A stretch of 64,000 bases of DNA from Trichobilharzia regenti (GCA_944472135.2 OX235264.1:92204319-92268318); one strand, 5' to 3'. Numbered from the stretch's first letter, positions 19,974 to 31,903 are shown. Notes: generated by a model from the letters alone, not told the origin. A program made the numbers and translations.

Positions 19974-20197
19974 ACGTTCCAGGTGGAACATAGGGCTTCA
20001 AGCTAGAGGCTTGAAGTTTCTGTAGCTGAAGTGTTTATTTTTACAGGATGGGGTTGCTAGCCTCATGGCCAACCTTTCCTCTTTACCAGCTTTTATTTCT
20101 GGCTTAGCGAGCTGAAGGAGTGTGTTGGCGGGGATCGAACCCCAGACCATGTGCATAGTCGACGAGCGTCCTAACCGCTGTACCACCGATGCACATG
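19974..20197 (-). mobile_element. SINE-B, full length
   Basis: On -: 'gtgcatcggtggtacagcgg' head with A box, B box 'ggggttcgatccccgcc', then the SINE-B body to 'ggaacatagggc' reversed. A well preserved copy. Confidence 0.75.
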
Positions 20198-20334
20198 ATA
20201 CTCATCGGAAAGCCCATCTTCGTCAAGGAATTATGAACATATTCAAATTACTTTTGTAAGTGGTCATCCGTACATATTATTTTCGTTCTGCTTGTAAGAC
20301 ACTTAAGAACATTTTCTCTTATAGTTAACGGGCG

Positions 20335-20455
20335 CATAATTGAGGAAATGTGTCCACTGCCCTATGAATGTTCTTTTTCTATACACGCTGCTCTTAAATG
20401 ACCACTCTTCTCGTCTACTTAGCAAGATGTTCAGAAATTTTGTAGCTTCCTATCC
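20335..20455 (-). mobile_element. Penelope-like RT fragment
   Basis: On - this corresponds to the RT segment after FLD at 25290-25400: complement of 'aggaaatgtgtccactgccc' and 'ctatacacgctgctcttaaa'. Only about 120 bp survives before SINE-A. Confidence 0.5.
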
Positions 20456-20469
20456 TGCTCCTCTTTGTT

Positions 20470-20662
20470 GTGCGTCAGTGGCACAGCGGTTAGGACTCTC
20501 GCCGCCAAACATGCACATGGTCCGGGGTTCGATCCCCTGCCGACGCACACCTCATATCTATGGTCGGCCTTCAAAATTTGGGCTACCGATATCCACTCTG
20601 AAAATTCCATACTTGTACCTCAAAATACGTTGTGGAATCAAGCTGTAATCAAAAATATAAAG
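20470..20662 (+). mobile_element. SINE-A
   Basis: Near-intact head (tgcgtcagtggcacagcgg, B box ggttcgatcccc, closing ccgacgcac), body and GCTGTAATCAAAAATATAAA tail. Confidence 0.87.
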
Positions 20663-20669
20663 AAAATTA

Positions 20670-21195
20670 ATAAAAATATATTAGGAAAATAAATGTTTAT
20701 CATTATGCCATGTGCCGTGTCACAGTTGGAGAATTTTCCTGCACCCAACTGGGATAATAGCGAGTTAGCTACTTTTTCAGACATTGTAATCGTTAAACAA
20801 GTGAAGCATTACCTACCTGTTTGTTACACAAGTTTATAAGACGATGCATCACTGTGATTAAAGTGCTTTACCAGGTGGTTGTAAATCTTCCTCCATGGTA
20901 ATTAAAAGAATATCAATTCATCTTAACTGGTGTTTCACTAAAATTATTATTATTACATGACAATAAAAGCGTGTATAAACACACTAACTCACTCACCCAC
21001 TCACACATACACACATACATACATACATATACAACGTAGTCGGTAGCTAATATTTACTTGCATTTACAGATATGCCTGTTAGAATAAAGTCTGTGGAAGA
21101 AATTAACAAAAATAAGGCTACTATTTTCACAATGAAAGGACAAATTAACATAGCCCTCAAAACTTTGAAGGAACAGTCATCATACTACTTATTAT
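20670..21195. other. Unassigned stretch
   Basis: No gene recognised. A CACA/CATA simple-repeat tract lies at about 20995-21035. Confidence 0.4.
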
Positions 21196-21199
21196 TAAG

Positions 21200-21775
21200 C
21201 CTGATTACGGATTGATATGACAGTTAGAGGACCATTAGAAAACCAGCAAGGAGTACTGGATAGCTGATTCTCTAGCCTAGTTTGAGACTCATTGGGGGGT
21301 ACCCACCCACAAGCTTATAAATTATAAATTCCACAGATTTGGGATTTTAGCGCGACTAGCACGAGTCAATGTGATCCGTGCCCAGTATTTGTCCTCACTC
21401 CTAACCGGATGGACTCCACTGGTTAAAGCTTGTCGCTAGAACTCCAGGGAACTTTGTTGTGTAGTCAGTGATTAACAAGCGCCAACTAGTGACTCGCCAA
21501 TGACATCTGCTGGTATCAGTTGCGCTAAAGCCACCAATCGGTAGGCGTTAGAATTGATGGACTGGCCACAGGTGGTAAATAGTCTGTGATCTAGTTGGCT
21601 TTGTAAACAGAAGGTTCTAAGTTTGTACCACTGTTTTGAATGCTTACTTCCTACGAGTCTTTAACTAGGCTGACGAAACAGCTGTCCAGTACTACCCCCC
21701 TCCCTCCCGAAAATAATTCTCAATGATTCTCTAACATACACATCAATCCATGATTAAACTTAAAAGTCATATTCC
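21200..21775. repeat. Head-to-head HHR-2 pair, diverged
   Basis: Left unit on - (hammerhead-like relic 'gtactggatagctgattctc' near 21230), right unit on + ('gacgaaacagctgtccagta' at 21672-21692). The 5' bodies meet near 21500, and the 3' tails ('gattaatatg..' left, 'caatccatgattaaact' right) face outward. Confidence 0.6.
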
Positions 21776-21779
21776 TCTG

Positions 21780-22208
21780 GGAAAACGATGGTCAGAAAAG
21801 GTAACCTGATTCAACTCTATTTGAATTTGTAGAAATCATTAAAATTCTTTGCCTTTAAACGTAGATTTTTCACTCATAGCTCTGCAATATTTAAACATCA
21901 ATCATCTTGGTGACAGTGTACAAAAATTTCTTAATATTATTTGCCCTAATTATTTTTTTTTGGCCGATCTGTCCTCATTTTGTGAAGCTTTATTCATGTT
22001 GAAACTTTCCATATAAGTCTTTAAACTTGCTGTAATCAATAATACTAAGTCGATTTTTACAAAATCGTCTAGCGAGAATGTATACTCGTTGAATTTTTTT
22101 TGTGATTTTTTCGAAACTTGACTCATTTCGTTCGTCATTTATTTGACTTTCAATTATTCATCTTTAAAACATACAGTCTGCTGGCGAGAATGCAGTAAAA
22201 TACAATGA

Positions 22209-22239
<31 letters not shown>

Positions 22240-22790
22240 TACGTAATGTCTAATGTCTTAAGCGACAAAGCCACATAGCAAGTGATCCACAATGGCAGAT
22301 TCAGAGAAACCATAGGAGTGAATGAATGCAGGAGCAAGATAAGGTTGATGATATTCCTAATTCTGGTGGACTGGAATATGCAGAACACCGTTTGTGGGGA
22401 GTGAGATGATTGAAATGTGTGGAATCAATAAAGTGTATCTATTAGATCTCGATTTCTCAAAAGATTCATGGCTGTTGTTATATAAATACTTGCAGACGAA
22501 AACTGAAAAGATGACAGAAGAAGAAGTGCAACCGAATAGAAGACGTGAAGTGAACATATGAGAGAGGACGGAGGTGATGAAGAAACACAGTCAACCACAA
22601 CAACATTACCAGTCATTACCAATGGATTAAATCTGAAAGACATCTCTTCCTTCTTCACTTACCAAGACAGTAAACATCGTTTCAACTATAGGCAACATCA
22701 TGGATGATTATGTTAAAACCAGATAGAACCATAAAGACAAGGCAGACATTCAACACTGTGAAATCAGTTCGGATTTTCAAAACCAAAAAT
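21780..22790. other. Unassigned stretch with (TA)n
   Basis: (TA)n at about 22209-22240. The remainder has only short frames without family resemblance. Confidence 0.4.
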
Positions 22791-22799
22791 ATAATTCAG

Positions 22800-23245
22800 T
22801 CAGTCAGTTCTTCAATATAGTTACTGTGCTTCATGAAAAGCAATTTCAGCAGTCAGCTGAAGACTCTAATCAATGGTTACCTTCTTCTCTGATTCCATAC
22901 TGAATTTCAGATGGCCAGCGAGAAAGAATTAGCAACATGAAATTGTGGGAACGAAATGATCAATAACCTGTTGCTCGATAAATATTCTTAAGAAAATGGA
23001 GATGAATTGGACACACGCTGAGGAGCCCGTTGAATAATACCTCACGTCAGGCTAGCATACGAGTGGATTCCGAACAGCCAAAGATGAGTTTGTCTTGTGC
23101 CAAAAGGTTGACATGGAGGAGGCGATGACAGCTAATGAGGGCAGTCGTGAAGTCAGGTGAAGAAGACCGAACAGAATAAGACAAAGTAGGGATGTTTTAG
23201 TGAAGCCGTGGCTTCCCCTCAGAACCCAAGTGAAAAATATCTGAA
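22800..23245 (+). mobile_element. RTE-like LINE fragment
   Basis: Broken frames give the RTE tail: 'gaaaatggagatgaattgga' (KWR.IG), 'ggattccgaacagccaaag' (the EWNP.G region) and 'gacatggaggaggcgatga'. It ends near 'ttcccctcagaacccaa'. Confidence 0.65.
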
Positions 23246-23764
23246 ACTAATTATTCATTCAAAGTTAATCAGAGAAAAAATAAATGCATATAATGACTTT
23301 AAAAAAAAAACTTGTGTTCAGATAAAGCAGGTTGGCTTTTATAGTTCTCCTTTTCTAGGTATTTAAAGGTTCCATCAATGTTAAAAATGTGCACTTCAGT
23401 GCAGAATTAACCTTAAATATTTACTGTAAAATTACACATGTGACGCATAAAAATACGATCATGTGATAGAAAACAGTTGGAAAGATGTTCGCAAGTTAGC
23501 TAGCTAATCAGGGTTAATGCACTTATTTTTTTAAGACGAAAGCGGGGGTTGGCGTCGGGCATTAATACAAACGACTCTATATTACGAAATCAGATTAACA
23601 TTACTAGTTGACATGAATAGCTTCCAACAGCCTATATCACACAGTAGAATATATGGCATTCTACAATTACACTTTATTTTCCTAATTGCTATTTATGTTA
23701 CCAATTAAATCACACGTATATGGTGATACCAATATTTTCGACCTCTAGTAGGATACTGGAGCGA

Positions 23765-23850
23765 AATTTCATGCTGAAAATTCTATATTTGTACTGTAAA
23801 GTACTATTTGGAATAAAGCTGCTATTATTATTATTATTATTATCATAATC
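23765..23850 (+). repeat. SINE-A/CR1-type 3' tail
   Basis: 'catgctgaaaattctatat', 'ttggaataaagctgctatta' and an ATT run match the shared 3' tail of SINE-A and the CR1-like LINE. No head is present. Confidence 0.55.
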
Positions 23851-24179
23851 ATCGTCTGAACACCGGAGAGACATTTCGCTTGTTTGACCCCCCGCCCCCA
23901 CCCCACCAAAATCACTGACGCACCTAAATAGGTTTAAACCAACGGAATTCTGGCTAGCTAGTTGCATGTGAATTCATATCTCATTAAATCAAATTGCATA
24001 TCGAATACAAAACTTTCTAGTTATACCCTTCCAGGTGAATTATCTCTGCTTTCTATAAGAAAAACTATAAAAGAGTTCCACCTGAAAATGTATAGTTAGC
24101 AAATTTAGTAATTTACTAAATGGAATCTTTTCCTTCAAGTCAATATTAAGCAACGTATATTTGTTAGACTACTTATGAT

Positions 24180-25880
24180 CATAGAGAAGATTTGTAGCTC
24201 AGATGGATGATTTGCAATGACTAGTGTTCTCTGAATTGGTTGGTTTAGTTACAAACCAAAAGATTCAACAAAAAAGAAGATGACTTAATTAAACAAAATA
24301 AAATAGCAAAAATATTCATTCAGACATCTATAAAACACAAAATAATCGAGCAAAGAATATTCTTTTCGATAAATTTCTCTTCCGCCACTACAATTATATG
24401 TATATATATGTTTATATACACAGAATATTCTAGATTAGTAGTTAAGATCAATTTTAGTGTTTTTTAAATAATGTCGATTCGTAAAGTAAGATCAACAGAA
24501 TCGCAGTTTAATAAAGATGCTTGAATTATAATAGTAATAAAGGTATAATAGAGAACAGAATATCAACTAAAATTAAGGAAATTCTACAAAAATTCAGGAT
24601 TATTCGAACCTGGATGGCCAAGGTAATGACAATGTCTGAAGTAACTTCTTTTGAGTGCACAAATCAGGCTTCTTAATATGGATCCCAATAGCCAGCCTCA
24701 GCAATATTTAGTAGTCGAATTGAGATTCGTAGGTGTGCGGTAAATGATCCTGAAAGTCTGGTTAACATCAATCTTGTGTTATGTATCCATAAAATGAGAC
24801 AGAATAGCGCTACGAATGGGTTTTGTTTGACCTTTTCTTAACCACGCAGTGTGATGTTCGGAAATTCGACGAGAAACATGACTAGTTGTCCGGTCTATGT
24901 AACTGGCTCCAGAGGAGCAGTTCAATTGGTAGATACACATGGATGAGGCGAAATTAGGCAGTTTATCTTTTACTCCCAAACGCAGAAGAGGAGTGGTTTT
25001 AAAGATACAGCGTAATTCAGCAGCAGGGAATGTTCGTTTTACTGCATTTCTAATGCGCTGTGTTAGTATCTCGCTGGTGTTGTCCCCAAGGAACTGCATT
25101 TGTAAGAATAAGGCCTTTTTGGAGCTGTTGGTACCTTGGGCTGCTTTGGTTTCAAATTCATATTCTTATCAATAAACTTTTCAGGATAACCATTCTTACT
25201 TAGCAACCGTTTAATATTATTCAGTTCTTCATCACGACATTTTTCTGTGAACGAGGCACTTTATCAAATTGCGTTTGTATTTCAAGAGCACAAAACTGAG
25301 AAAATGGGTGTACTGGCCCGTTGATGTAGGTTTTCTATACACACTTCTTCTTACTATGCCTTCCTCTTTTCTGGTCATAAGGACGTCTAGAAATGGAATA
25401 CTACAGTCTTTTTCTGTCTCGATGGTAAAATTTATTGCAGGATGTACCTCATTAAATTTATCCGGGATGTTCTTTGCTTCCTTCTCGTTTTTCATAATCA
25501 AAAAAGTATCATCCATGTACCGACAATAAAATTCGAGTTCACTAATAACATCCTTCAGAGGCCTATTTTCTAGTTTCGCAGGGAAAATGTCGGCTAGAAT
25601 GGGTCCTAGTGGTGACCCCATTGCCACACCGTCAATTTGTCTATTTAGTTCCTTATTACATAATAAAAAGTGGACATTCATTGTACATTTCAAGAGAAGC
25701 TCTTTCATAAAAGATATAGGAATACCAACATCGATGTTTCGTCTTTTGAGTTCTTCGCATACAAAATCCAGTGTTTCCATAAGTGGCACATTAGTGAATA
25801 AGGAAGATACATCAAATGATATTATGAATTTATTGTCAGCATTTAAATCTTTTATTCTTTCCTTACAAAATACATTACAA
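24180..25880 (-). mobile_element. Penelope-like element, RT and GIY-YIG
   Basis: Penelope-like retroelement on -, 5'-truncated at about 25880. RT motifs in order: SFDVSSLFTNVP (motif A, about 25835-25790), GVAMGSPLGPILAD (motif B, near 25600), YCRYMDDTF (motif C, near 25510), then IPFLDVL. A frameshift near 25235 precedes SKNGYPEKFID, and a second frame (25099-24779) carries the GIY-YIG domain: CIYQLNCSSGASYIDRT and RRISEHH. The GIY-YIG core has Asp where Gly is usual. The 3' end shares 'ttccgccactaca' with 13530 and finishes near 'agaagatttgtagctcag'. Not functional because of frameshifts. Confidence 0.88.
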
Positions 25881-26300
25881 TGACTGTGAGGTCAACTATA
25901 TAGGTCAAACTAGTAGGTTTGGGGTAGTCAGATTGTCGGAACATAAGAATTTAGCTAAGGTTAGAATGATTGATTCCACGAAGATTAGTATTTTAGGATA
26001 AAGCTCAGCAATTGTACTGTATGCATTAACATACAACCACACAATAGCATGGTGGGAGAGGGTTAAAATTCCAAAAAGTTATCTATGTAGGTGGAGCAAG
26101 AGATTGATTACTGAATCCTGGTTCATTGAGTCTACACCCAACACATGCAACAGAAATGACTCAGTGCAAATACCAGACATATGCAAGGAAGATATTATTA
26201 ACACCAGTCAGTCAAATCAGAGGAGGATAATAAATAATCTTAAGATTGTATTTCAATTCACGCACATTATAACATTCTAACAAATTACTTATTTTGACTA
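25866..26300 (+). mobile_element. Penelope-like element (type 2), GIY-YIG fragment
   Basis: The + frame reads NDCEVNYIGQTSR then VVRLSEHKNLAKVRM, a GIY-YIG core of a second PLE type also seen at 53990-54300. It continues to RLITESWFIES. It begins exactly where the - strand element ends, making a head-to-head junction at about 25870. Confidence 0.78.
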
Positions 26301-26349
26301 TAAAAAATACACTTGTCTTATTTCCCATCTGATTGTAACTGATCAATAT

Positions 26350-27050
26350 TATTATTGCTCCCTTGGGTTCCTAGTGGAAGATAGGGCTTCAACTGCACGT
26401 CTCCACTTGCCACTTCTGTCTTCTGCTGTACTTTTCACCTGCATCCATGTTACTCCATACTGACTGTCTCAACTCCTCTTCACACGATCTCCCCCATGTC
26501 ATCCCTGCACTGACGTCCCACTCGCCGCTTCCCTTTCGGCCTGATTCCACTCAAGCAATGGCCTGACGCGCGGGCGATGTCACCCAGCGGCCTCCTCAGT
26601 GAGTGTCCAATCCATCTCCACTTTCTCCTGCATATTTGTTATTGTTGGGCGATTGGTTCTTGTTTTGTTTGTTTGTTCCCATAGTTGTCTCTTCTTGTTG
26701 ATTCTTTCCGGCCCAACCATCTGATCTTCAGTATAGAGCCAGCGAAGACAGTTGTTAATAAGGGTCTGCAAATTTTTGGAAATATTCTTTGTGACCCGTC
26801 CGCCAAGTTTCTGATCCGTATAGAAGAACTGACTGACTTAACGTTGTTTGTATTGAAAACACGAGCGAATTTTGTTGTTGATGCTGAGTGACGAAGATTT
26901 CCAGATTGATTTCAGGTGGATGAATGTGTTTCTCGTCTGCCTTCCCGATTCTCGCTCGATTTGACATCCTCGTCTGTTCCGACTGCATGTAGCTGAAACA
27001 ATGCTTCCTAGATAAGTGAATGAGGTAACCTCTTTCATATTATTATTTAT
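26350..27050 (-). mobile_element. RTE-like LINE fragment, RT C-terminus and tail
   Basis: On -: KEVTSFTYLGSIVS, then the GKADEKHIHPPEIN region, SVLLYGSETW, LQTLINNCLRWL, KVEMDWTLTEEAAG and the tail. The order is that of the RTE C-terminus. Frameshifts separate the parts. Confidence 0.82.
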
Positions 27051-27099
27051 GAATGTACATGTTAATATAGACCAAATCTACCAACTAATAAAAAGTATA

Positions 27100-27830
27100 T
27101 CATGTGACGAGAAAGTTTAAAATCCAAGTGAACAAACAATGATCAGTGCAGATGTAAAATGGTTACAAGGAGATACCATTCTATCACACATAAAAAATTT
27201 AAATCAGTTCATTTTATGCTAAGAATTGCACTGAAGATGTTGTCCAGAGAGGTGGACGACGAAAGCTCTGCTAGTAAACCAACCGGCTAAGAGAACACTA
27301 CTAAGTGCAAATTATATATGACAATTAGTTCCCTTAATGAATTTAGGTGAAGTCATAAGAAAACGTAATTTTTCTGAATCGTATTGTGTATGAACGCTGC
27401 TGTTAAAAAGACCTTTTATGCAGCTAATATCATAATAATTGAGAATGTGAAGCCAATATATCCATCAAAGCTCTTTGAACACGCGAAAAATGAAGTCACA
27501 TCCCATTGTATTTACCAATTTGAGTGTACGTGTGAACACACATACATAAGGAGGACTCATAGATCTCTGCTAGTAAAGGCTGGTTTCAGAGCATATTCCT
27601 AAATGGCTCCAGAAACAAATAGAATTTTCAGAACCTATTAATGGTGCGAACAGGAGACTTAGCTCCCATATGGCTAAACGTATTATAGGGAAAGGACATA
27701 AAATTAGCGTCAACCCACCTTTCATACCTATGTATAAAACGTGTTTAGGGAAGCCCTAGCTGGTAAATAGGGTGTTCAAACCACCTTTAGGCGTTCAAAA
27801 ACAAATCGTCATCACACTAAACCACCTTCC
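27100..27830 (+). mobile_element. Penelope-like fragments (3' tail, then GIY-YIG)
   Basis: At 27225-27300 the tail 'ctgaagatgttgtccagaga...gacgaaagctctgc' resembles PLE tails. At 27384-27600 a frame reads SHCIYQFECTCEHTYIRRTHRS, a GIY-YIG core with Arg in place of the central Gly, followed by broken frames to about 27830. Confidence 0.65.
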
Positions 27831-27839
27831 TTGGTAAAC

Positions 27840-28195
27840 TTTGTTTTGATACTATAGCAGATGTACTACTGTCTCTCTTATTTGGTGTAGTGGTCTTCAT
27901 TATTATTTTGACCTTCAATATGTCCTTTTAACTTGACCTAAGTCTATTTTCTCACCTCCTAACTCTTTATTAATTTCATACATAATGCTATGAGAATTCC
28001 GTGTATGGGATCCGATTGTTCGGAATGTGTTGCGCAAATACATTACACACACGATTCAGACAAATTACGTCTTCTTATTGCTTTGTCTAAATCATATATG
28101 ATCAATTAAAATGCTAGAATGTTAATTTCTAATGGCATCTAACTGTTTTCAAGCTGAATACTTCGAAGACATTTTGTACAAAATTAATCTTTTCA
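27840..28195. other. Unassigned stretch
   Basis: Probably 3' noncoding remains of the preceding PLE. No gene seen. Confidence 0.3.
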
Positions 28196-28199
28196 TCAT

Positions 28200-28720
28200 G
28201 TCTTATGCTAACTATTGGATTTTATGCAGTCGGCGAAGGTAACTATCGATAAAAGTCTGAGACCTGTTTAAAATGCCTTCCGTAACACCGTTTACAAGTT
28301 TCTGACCTGTATAGTATAGAACAAATGACCGGCTTTACATTAATCTTTACGCTGAGTGTAAAAGACTTCCAAACTGACCTCAGAGTAATGAATGTCTTTC
28401 TTACATTTCCAATTCTGGGTTTATCATCCGCGTGTGTCCTGTTGTCCGTAATTGAAACAATTCTGCCTAGATAACTGAAGGAAGTCGTCTCTTTGAAATG
28501 TATTCCGTTGATAGGGATTCGTGATTGTTGTTGTTGTTTTTGATGATGCCTGGTTGGTTATCTCCATCACCTACGTCTTCTCTATGCTCACTTATAGTCT
28601 TTACTTCTCTGGTTACTTCTTCCGCCAGTTTGTTTGTTGGTTTTCCTTTGTAAGTCTACAAGTTTTTGTGACATAAGTTAAAAATCATCAGCAAAGTCCA
28701 AATCTGCTAGTGTGTTCCCA
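28200..28720 (-). mobile_element. RTE-like LINE fragment
   Basis: On - strand, broken frames give FADDF-like remains (complement of 'tcagcaaagtccaaatctg'), a GSIVS..-type segment and the FTLGEVWKSF region. Same element type as 26350-27050 and 47765-48610. Confidence 0.6.
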
Positions 28721-28779
28721 TCATCATCATCATCACCATATTTTGCTTGCTGATAGTCCGCTAGACCTAGATTTCGTAC

Positions 28780-29220
28780 AAGTTGCCACTCACCAGTCAG
28801 CAAGGCGTATCTGCAACCATCTTGAAGGTACTCATGTCCCTGCTTCTGAAATTATAATCCACGTTACCCAGAGCAGTCTGCAGTCAGAGAGGTTATCACT
28901 GAGCCAGCTATTCGGGCATGCAATCGACCTCCTGCAGAAATGTAGTGGATACTTTGATTGGATACTAGAAACTAGTGGGATGTGTCTATTCCTTTCTTTT
29001 GTTTTTGGTGTAGACTGCATTCTACCAATGCAGGTTTGCAATGTGGCCACCATTCTAGGTAGTTCACCATCACGATGCACAGTGATTTGATGATATTAGA
29101 TGATTGGAGGCAATCAACAGGAAGCCTTGGACTGACTGATAGAATTCAGTCTGCACCATAAAAAGAAAGGACTAGACACACCACACTAGTTACTGACTAA
29201 TGTTCAATCAAAATATTTTC
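28780..29220. repeat. SINE-C copies in inverted arrangement
   Basis: A - strand SINE-C part (about 28785-28930: 'gggacatgagtaccttcaag', 'acgccttgctgactggtga' on -) is followed by + strand associated sequence ('tgactgatagaattcagtct'). The inner boundary is uncertain. Confidence 0.45.
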
Positions 29221-29224
29221 AACT

Positions 29225-29560
29225 TACTCTCGCTTACCATTTGTCGTATGAATTTAAATCCTGGATACATTTCCATGTGAATATATATTTCAGTTTCCCC
29301 TGGAAACCTGATATTTTGCTTCTCATCTTGAGTATTCAATGAATTTCCTATTGGTTTGATGTACTCCCCCCATCATCATCATCACCATCATTATGTTTAA
29401 GACATAACACACATGATTCCTATAAATTGAATTCAATAAAAAAGATTAAAATTTTACAAGAAAAGAAGCATATCTATAGATAAGAGTAAGTAGATAGATA
29501 TCTAACATTATAAATTGAAATATATTTCACTAAATGAAACATTTTCCCTCTTTCTTCTGG
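29225..29560. other. Unassigned stretch
   Basis: No gene or named repeat seen. Short CAT repeats near 29371. Confidence 0.35.
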
Positions 29561-29583
29561 TGTAAAGGGGAGAGGTAACGGTA

Positions 29584-29612
29584 GGGTATCGTAGGGTAGG
29601 GTAGGCTGGGGG
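29584..29612 (+). other. G-run cluster, possible G-quadruplex
   Basis: Four G-runs on the + strand (29584-29586, 29594-29596, 29599-29601, 29608-29612) with loops of 7, 2 and 6 nt, inside a GGTAGGGTA-like low-complexity stretch. Confidence 0.5.
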
Positions 29613-29865
29613 CTATTGAGCAAGTTGAGTACTATCTTATCAGACTACTATTATTAATCCAAAGGAGATTGTAGTTAAAAAAGAAACACAACTAGGACTG
29701 AGTTTCTCATGAATCTTCCCTACCCTTCTCTTCAAATGAGAGAGATGGCTGGTGGGGATGGGTGAGAGACTAGTGTTTTAAATGCGATGCATACTCCATG
29801 ATATGATAACGATGACAAAACGTGGGTAGTCACACCCCTAGATGCCCATTTAAACAATCTATTAA

Positions 29866-29867
29866 TA

Positions 29868-29903
<36 letters not shown>
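29866..29903. repeat. (TA)n microsatellite
   Basis: Alternating AT dinucleotides, nearly perfect. Confidence 0.9.
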
Positions 29904-29904
<1 letters not shown>

Positions 29905-29909
<5 letters not shown>

Positions 29910-30355
29910 CGTACTAACTGATAAAATCAAACTTCACAGAAGAAATATTGCATCATACCCTTTTTTTCTTAATCGCAATAATAATTACATATTATAACTG
30001 ATATATATTATGTTATCTTTAAATATCACATGAAGTTACAACTTACTTTCCGGTTTAACTTTTACACATATGAAAAATGGGACAAATCTGTCTAAATCTA
30101 GGTTATGTACATGTGTACCTTAATTTAACATATTAATGATATACATTTATACTCAGAAAGTGGCCATTATGTTGGTTGATGGCGAGTATTTCGCCATATT
30201 TTGTAACGTATCATCCTAGATGTATCTGTTCCCGGTGATACTTACACTCAGTGCCTATCGTTTGAAATATCGGAAAATGTAACAGTAACAAACGATGCTC
30301 ACGGTGTCTCTCGTGGCTAAATTAATCCACTAAGCGACCTGAGTTTTTACCCATC
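29905..30355. other. Unassigned AT-rich stretch
   Basis: No gene or named repeat recognised. Confidence 0.35.
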
Positions 30356-30359
30356 AAAA

Positions 30360-30800
30360 AGTATTATATATTTTCAAGTATTGTAAAGGTTTTGTTTGAT
30401 TGAATCGAGGATTTCATCATGAGCTTGCATCAGTTAGCGAACCACTAGAAAACTTGAGAGTACCGGACAGCTGTTTCGTCAGCCTAGTTTGTGACTCTTC
30501 AGTAGTACGCACCTACCGGGCTTCAAATCCAGGACCTTCTAGTTACAAGGCGAGATAGCTCGTAGGACATTGAGCCACTGGGACCCGATCCAATAGTCCT
30601 TGAGCTCTAACTTCTGCCAAGTCATGACATAACAGGCCTGTTTCACAATGTCTTCTTTGATGACTTACTGCCTCATCTTCAACCTGCTGTACCCTACTGG
30701 TCAGGGGTTCCCACTAAAACCTGAAGTTAACTTCGTGATTTGGGTCAGTCGCTAGTGGGCATCAGATTAGTTTTTAAGTATTCGTTTTGTAGGTATTTTG
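30360..30800 (-). repeat. HHR-2 full unit, with start of a second in tandem
   Basis: On - the order is 5' body (30780-30600), tRNA-like head with A box 'tggctcaatgtcctacgag' and B-like 'tggatttgaagcc', hammerhead-like block (30460-30507) and 3' tail to about 30360. At 30760-30800 a preceding unit's tail ('aaaatacctacaaaacgaat') abuts the 5' body, again a tail-to-head joint. Confidence 0.7.
30460..30507 (-). ncRNA. Hammerhead-like motif, HHR-2
   Basis: On -: GTACTACTGAAGAGTC, stem II with extended loop, GACGAAA, palindromic CAGCTG, TC, CGGTAC. Here the second arm CGGTAC still pairs with GTACTA-like sequence only in part. Confidence 0.45.
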
Positions 30801-30949
30801 TTTGATTTTTACTGCTTTACTGAAGCTTTACTGCTTTGACCTCGAGTGAGAAAATGCAACCCCACACATTTTTGCTTGGTTTTCAAACTATCGGTAAAGA
30901 TTTCTTGAAGACTCAAGAAGGGAGAGTATCATAAGGGATTAGATCTATG

Positions 30950-31152
30950 CTTATTTTTATTTTTTATTTTGATTACAGCTTGATTCCATACTGTATTTTT
31001 GGTACAAGTATGAAATTTTCAGCATGTGAAATCGGTAGCCCAAATTTTGCAAGCCGACCATAGATATCAGCTGTGCATCGGCGGGTGCTCGAACCTCGGA
31101 CCATGTGTATGGTCGGCGAGATTCCTAGCTGCTGTGCCACCGACGCCTCTGA
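30950..31152 (-). mobile_element. SINE-A
   Basis: On -: ggcgtcggtggcacagcagc head with A box, B box 'aggttcgagcac', closing ccgatgcac, body, and tail GCTGTAATCAAAATAAAA. Slightly diverged. Confidence 0.82.
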
Positions 31153-31294
31153 TGCAACAGAATCCCATCCCTTGAAAATCCTGAATGATTAGAAACTGCT
31201 ATTACGCACTGAATTACTGTGAGAATTCCGTACATTTAATAAATATTTGGCCAAGGATAAAGCTGCCTGTAACATCAATCAGTGATGGGTGAAG

Positions 31295-31400
31295 GGTTTG
31301 ACGAAGTGTGCATGCTGGATTCCCCTGATAGCTAGAGCAAACATTGTCGAAACGTGCGTACTTGAGGCCGGTATATCACCGGAAACTAGGTATATCAGTT
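31295..31400 (+). repeat. HHR-1 relic with end module
   Basis: 'gtttgacgaagtgtgcatgctggattcc' is a decayed Sm-alpha hammerhead 3' part. It is followed at once by the end module ('acattgtcgaaacgtgcgta'), as at 8811 and 63570. Confidence 0.5.
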
Positions 31401-31721
31401 CAGAATCGTCAATAATCAGTGAGAAATTCAAATTAGTCCAAAAACAGGCAAGCATCGCAACATAATTTCCTGAAGCCTTCTCAGATGATTGAAGACTAAC
31501 CTGCCTTGGTTTCTTTTCGTACGAAAATGACAAATCTACCAAAGGGACTTATGATATGCATATCGATTTCTACTTGTTTATCTAGAGGTCCTCAAACATT
31601 GTTATACTCACGCTAGAAAGTAAAGTTTCCTCAGTATTCTAGTGGTTGAGACAAAGATTTGTAAAACTACCATTCTAGTCCTTATCACACTGATCACTTC
31701 ATTTTTTCAATTTCTATATGA

Positions 31722-31845
31722 TCAAGAGGCATCGGTGACATAACCGTAGAGTGCTCGCCGGCCACACAGGTGGTTCGGGGTTCGATGAAGACGTGGGGCT
31801 GAAGCCCTGTGTTTCCCTAGGAAATAAAGTACACAATAATAAAAG
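31722..31845 (+). mobile_element. Chimeric SINE: tRNA-like head with RTE tail
   Basis: The head (31727-31785) resembles the SINE-A/B head: 'ggcatcggtgacataaccg', with B box 'ggggttcga'. It then switches within a few bases to the RTE 3' tail 'ggggctgaagccctgtgttt', 'ccctaggaaataaagt', AATAATAA. The (TA)n at 31848 follows directly. Confidence 0.65.

Positions 31846-31847
<2 letters not shown>

Positions 31848-31901
<54 letters not shown>
31848..31901. repeat. (TA)n microsatellite
   Basis: About 54 bp of nearly pure TA directly after the chimeric SINE's A-rich tail. Confidence 0.9.

Positions 31902-31903
<2 letters not shown>

Noticed and set aside
25587..25883. 98-residue + frame
   Set aside because: Antisense to the Penelope RT motifs A and B on the - strand.
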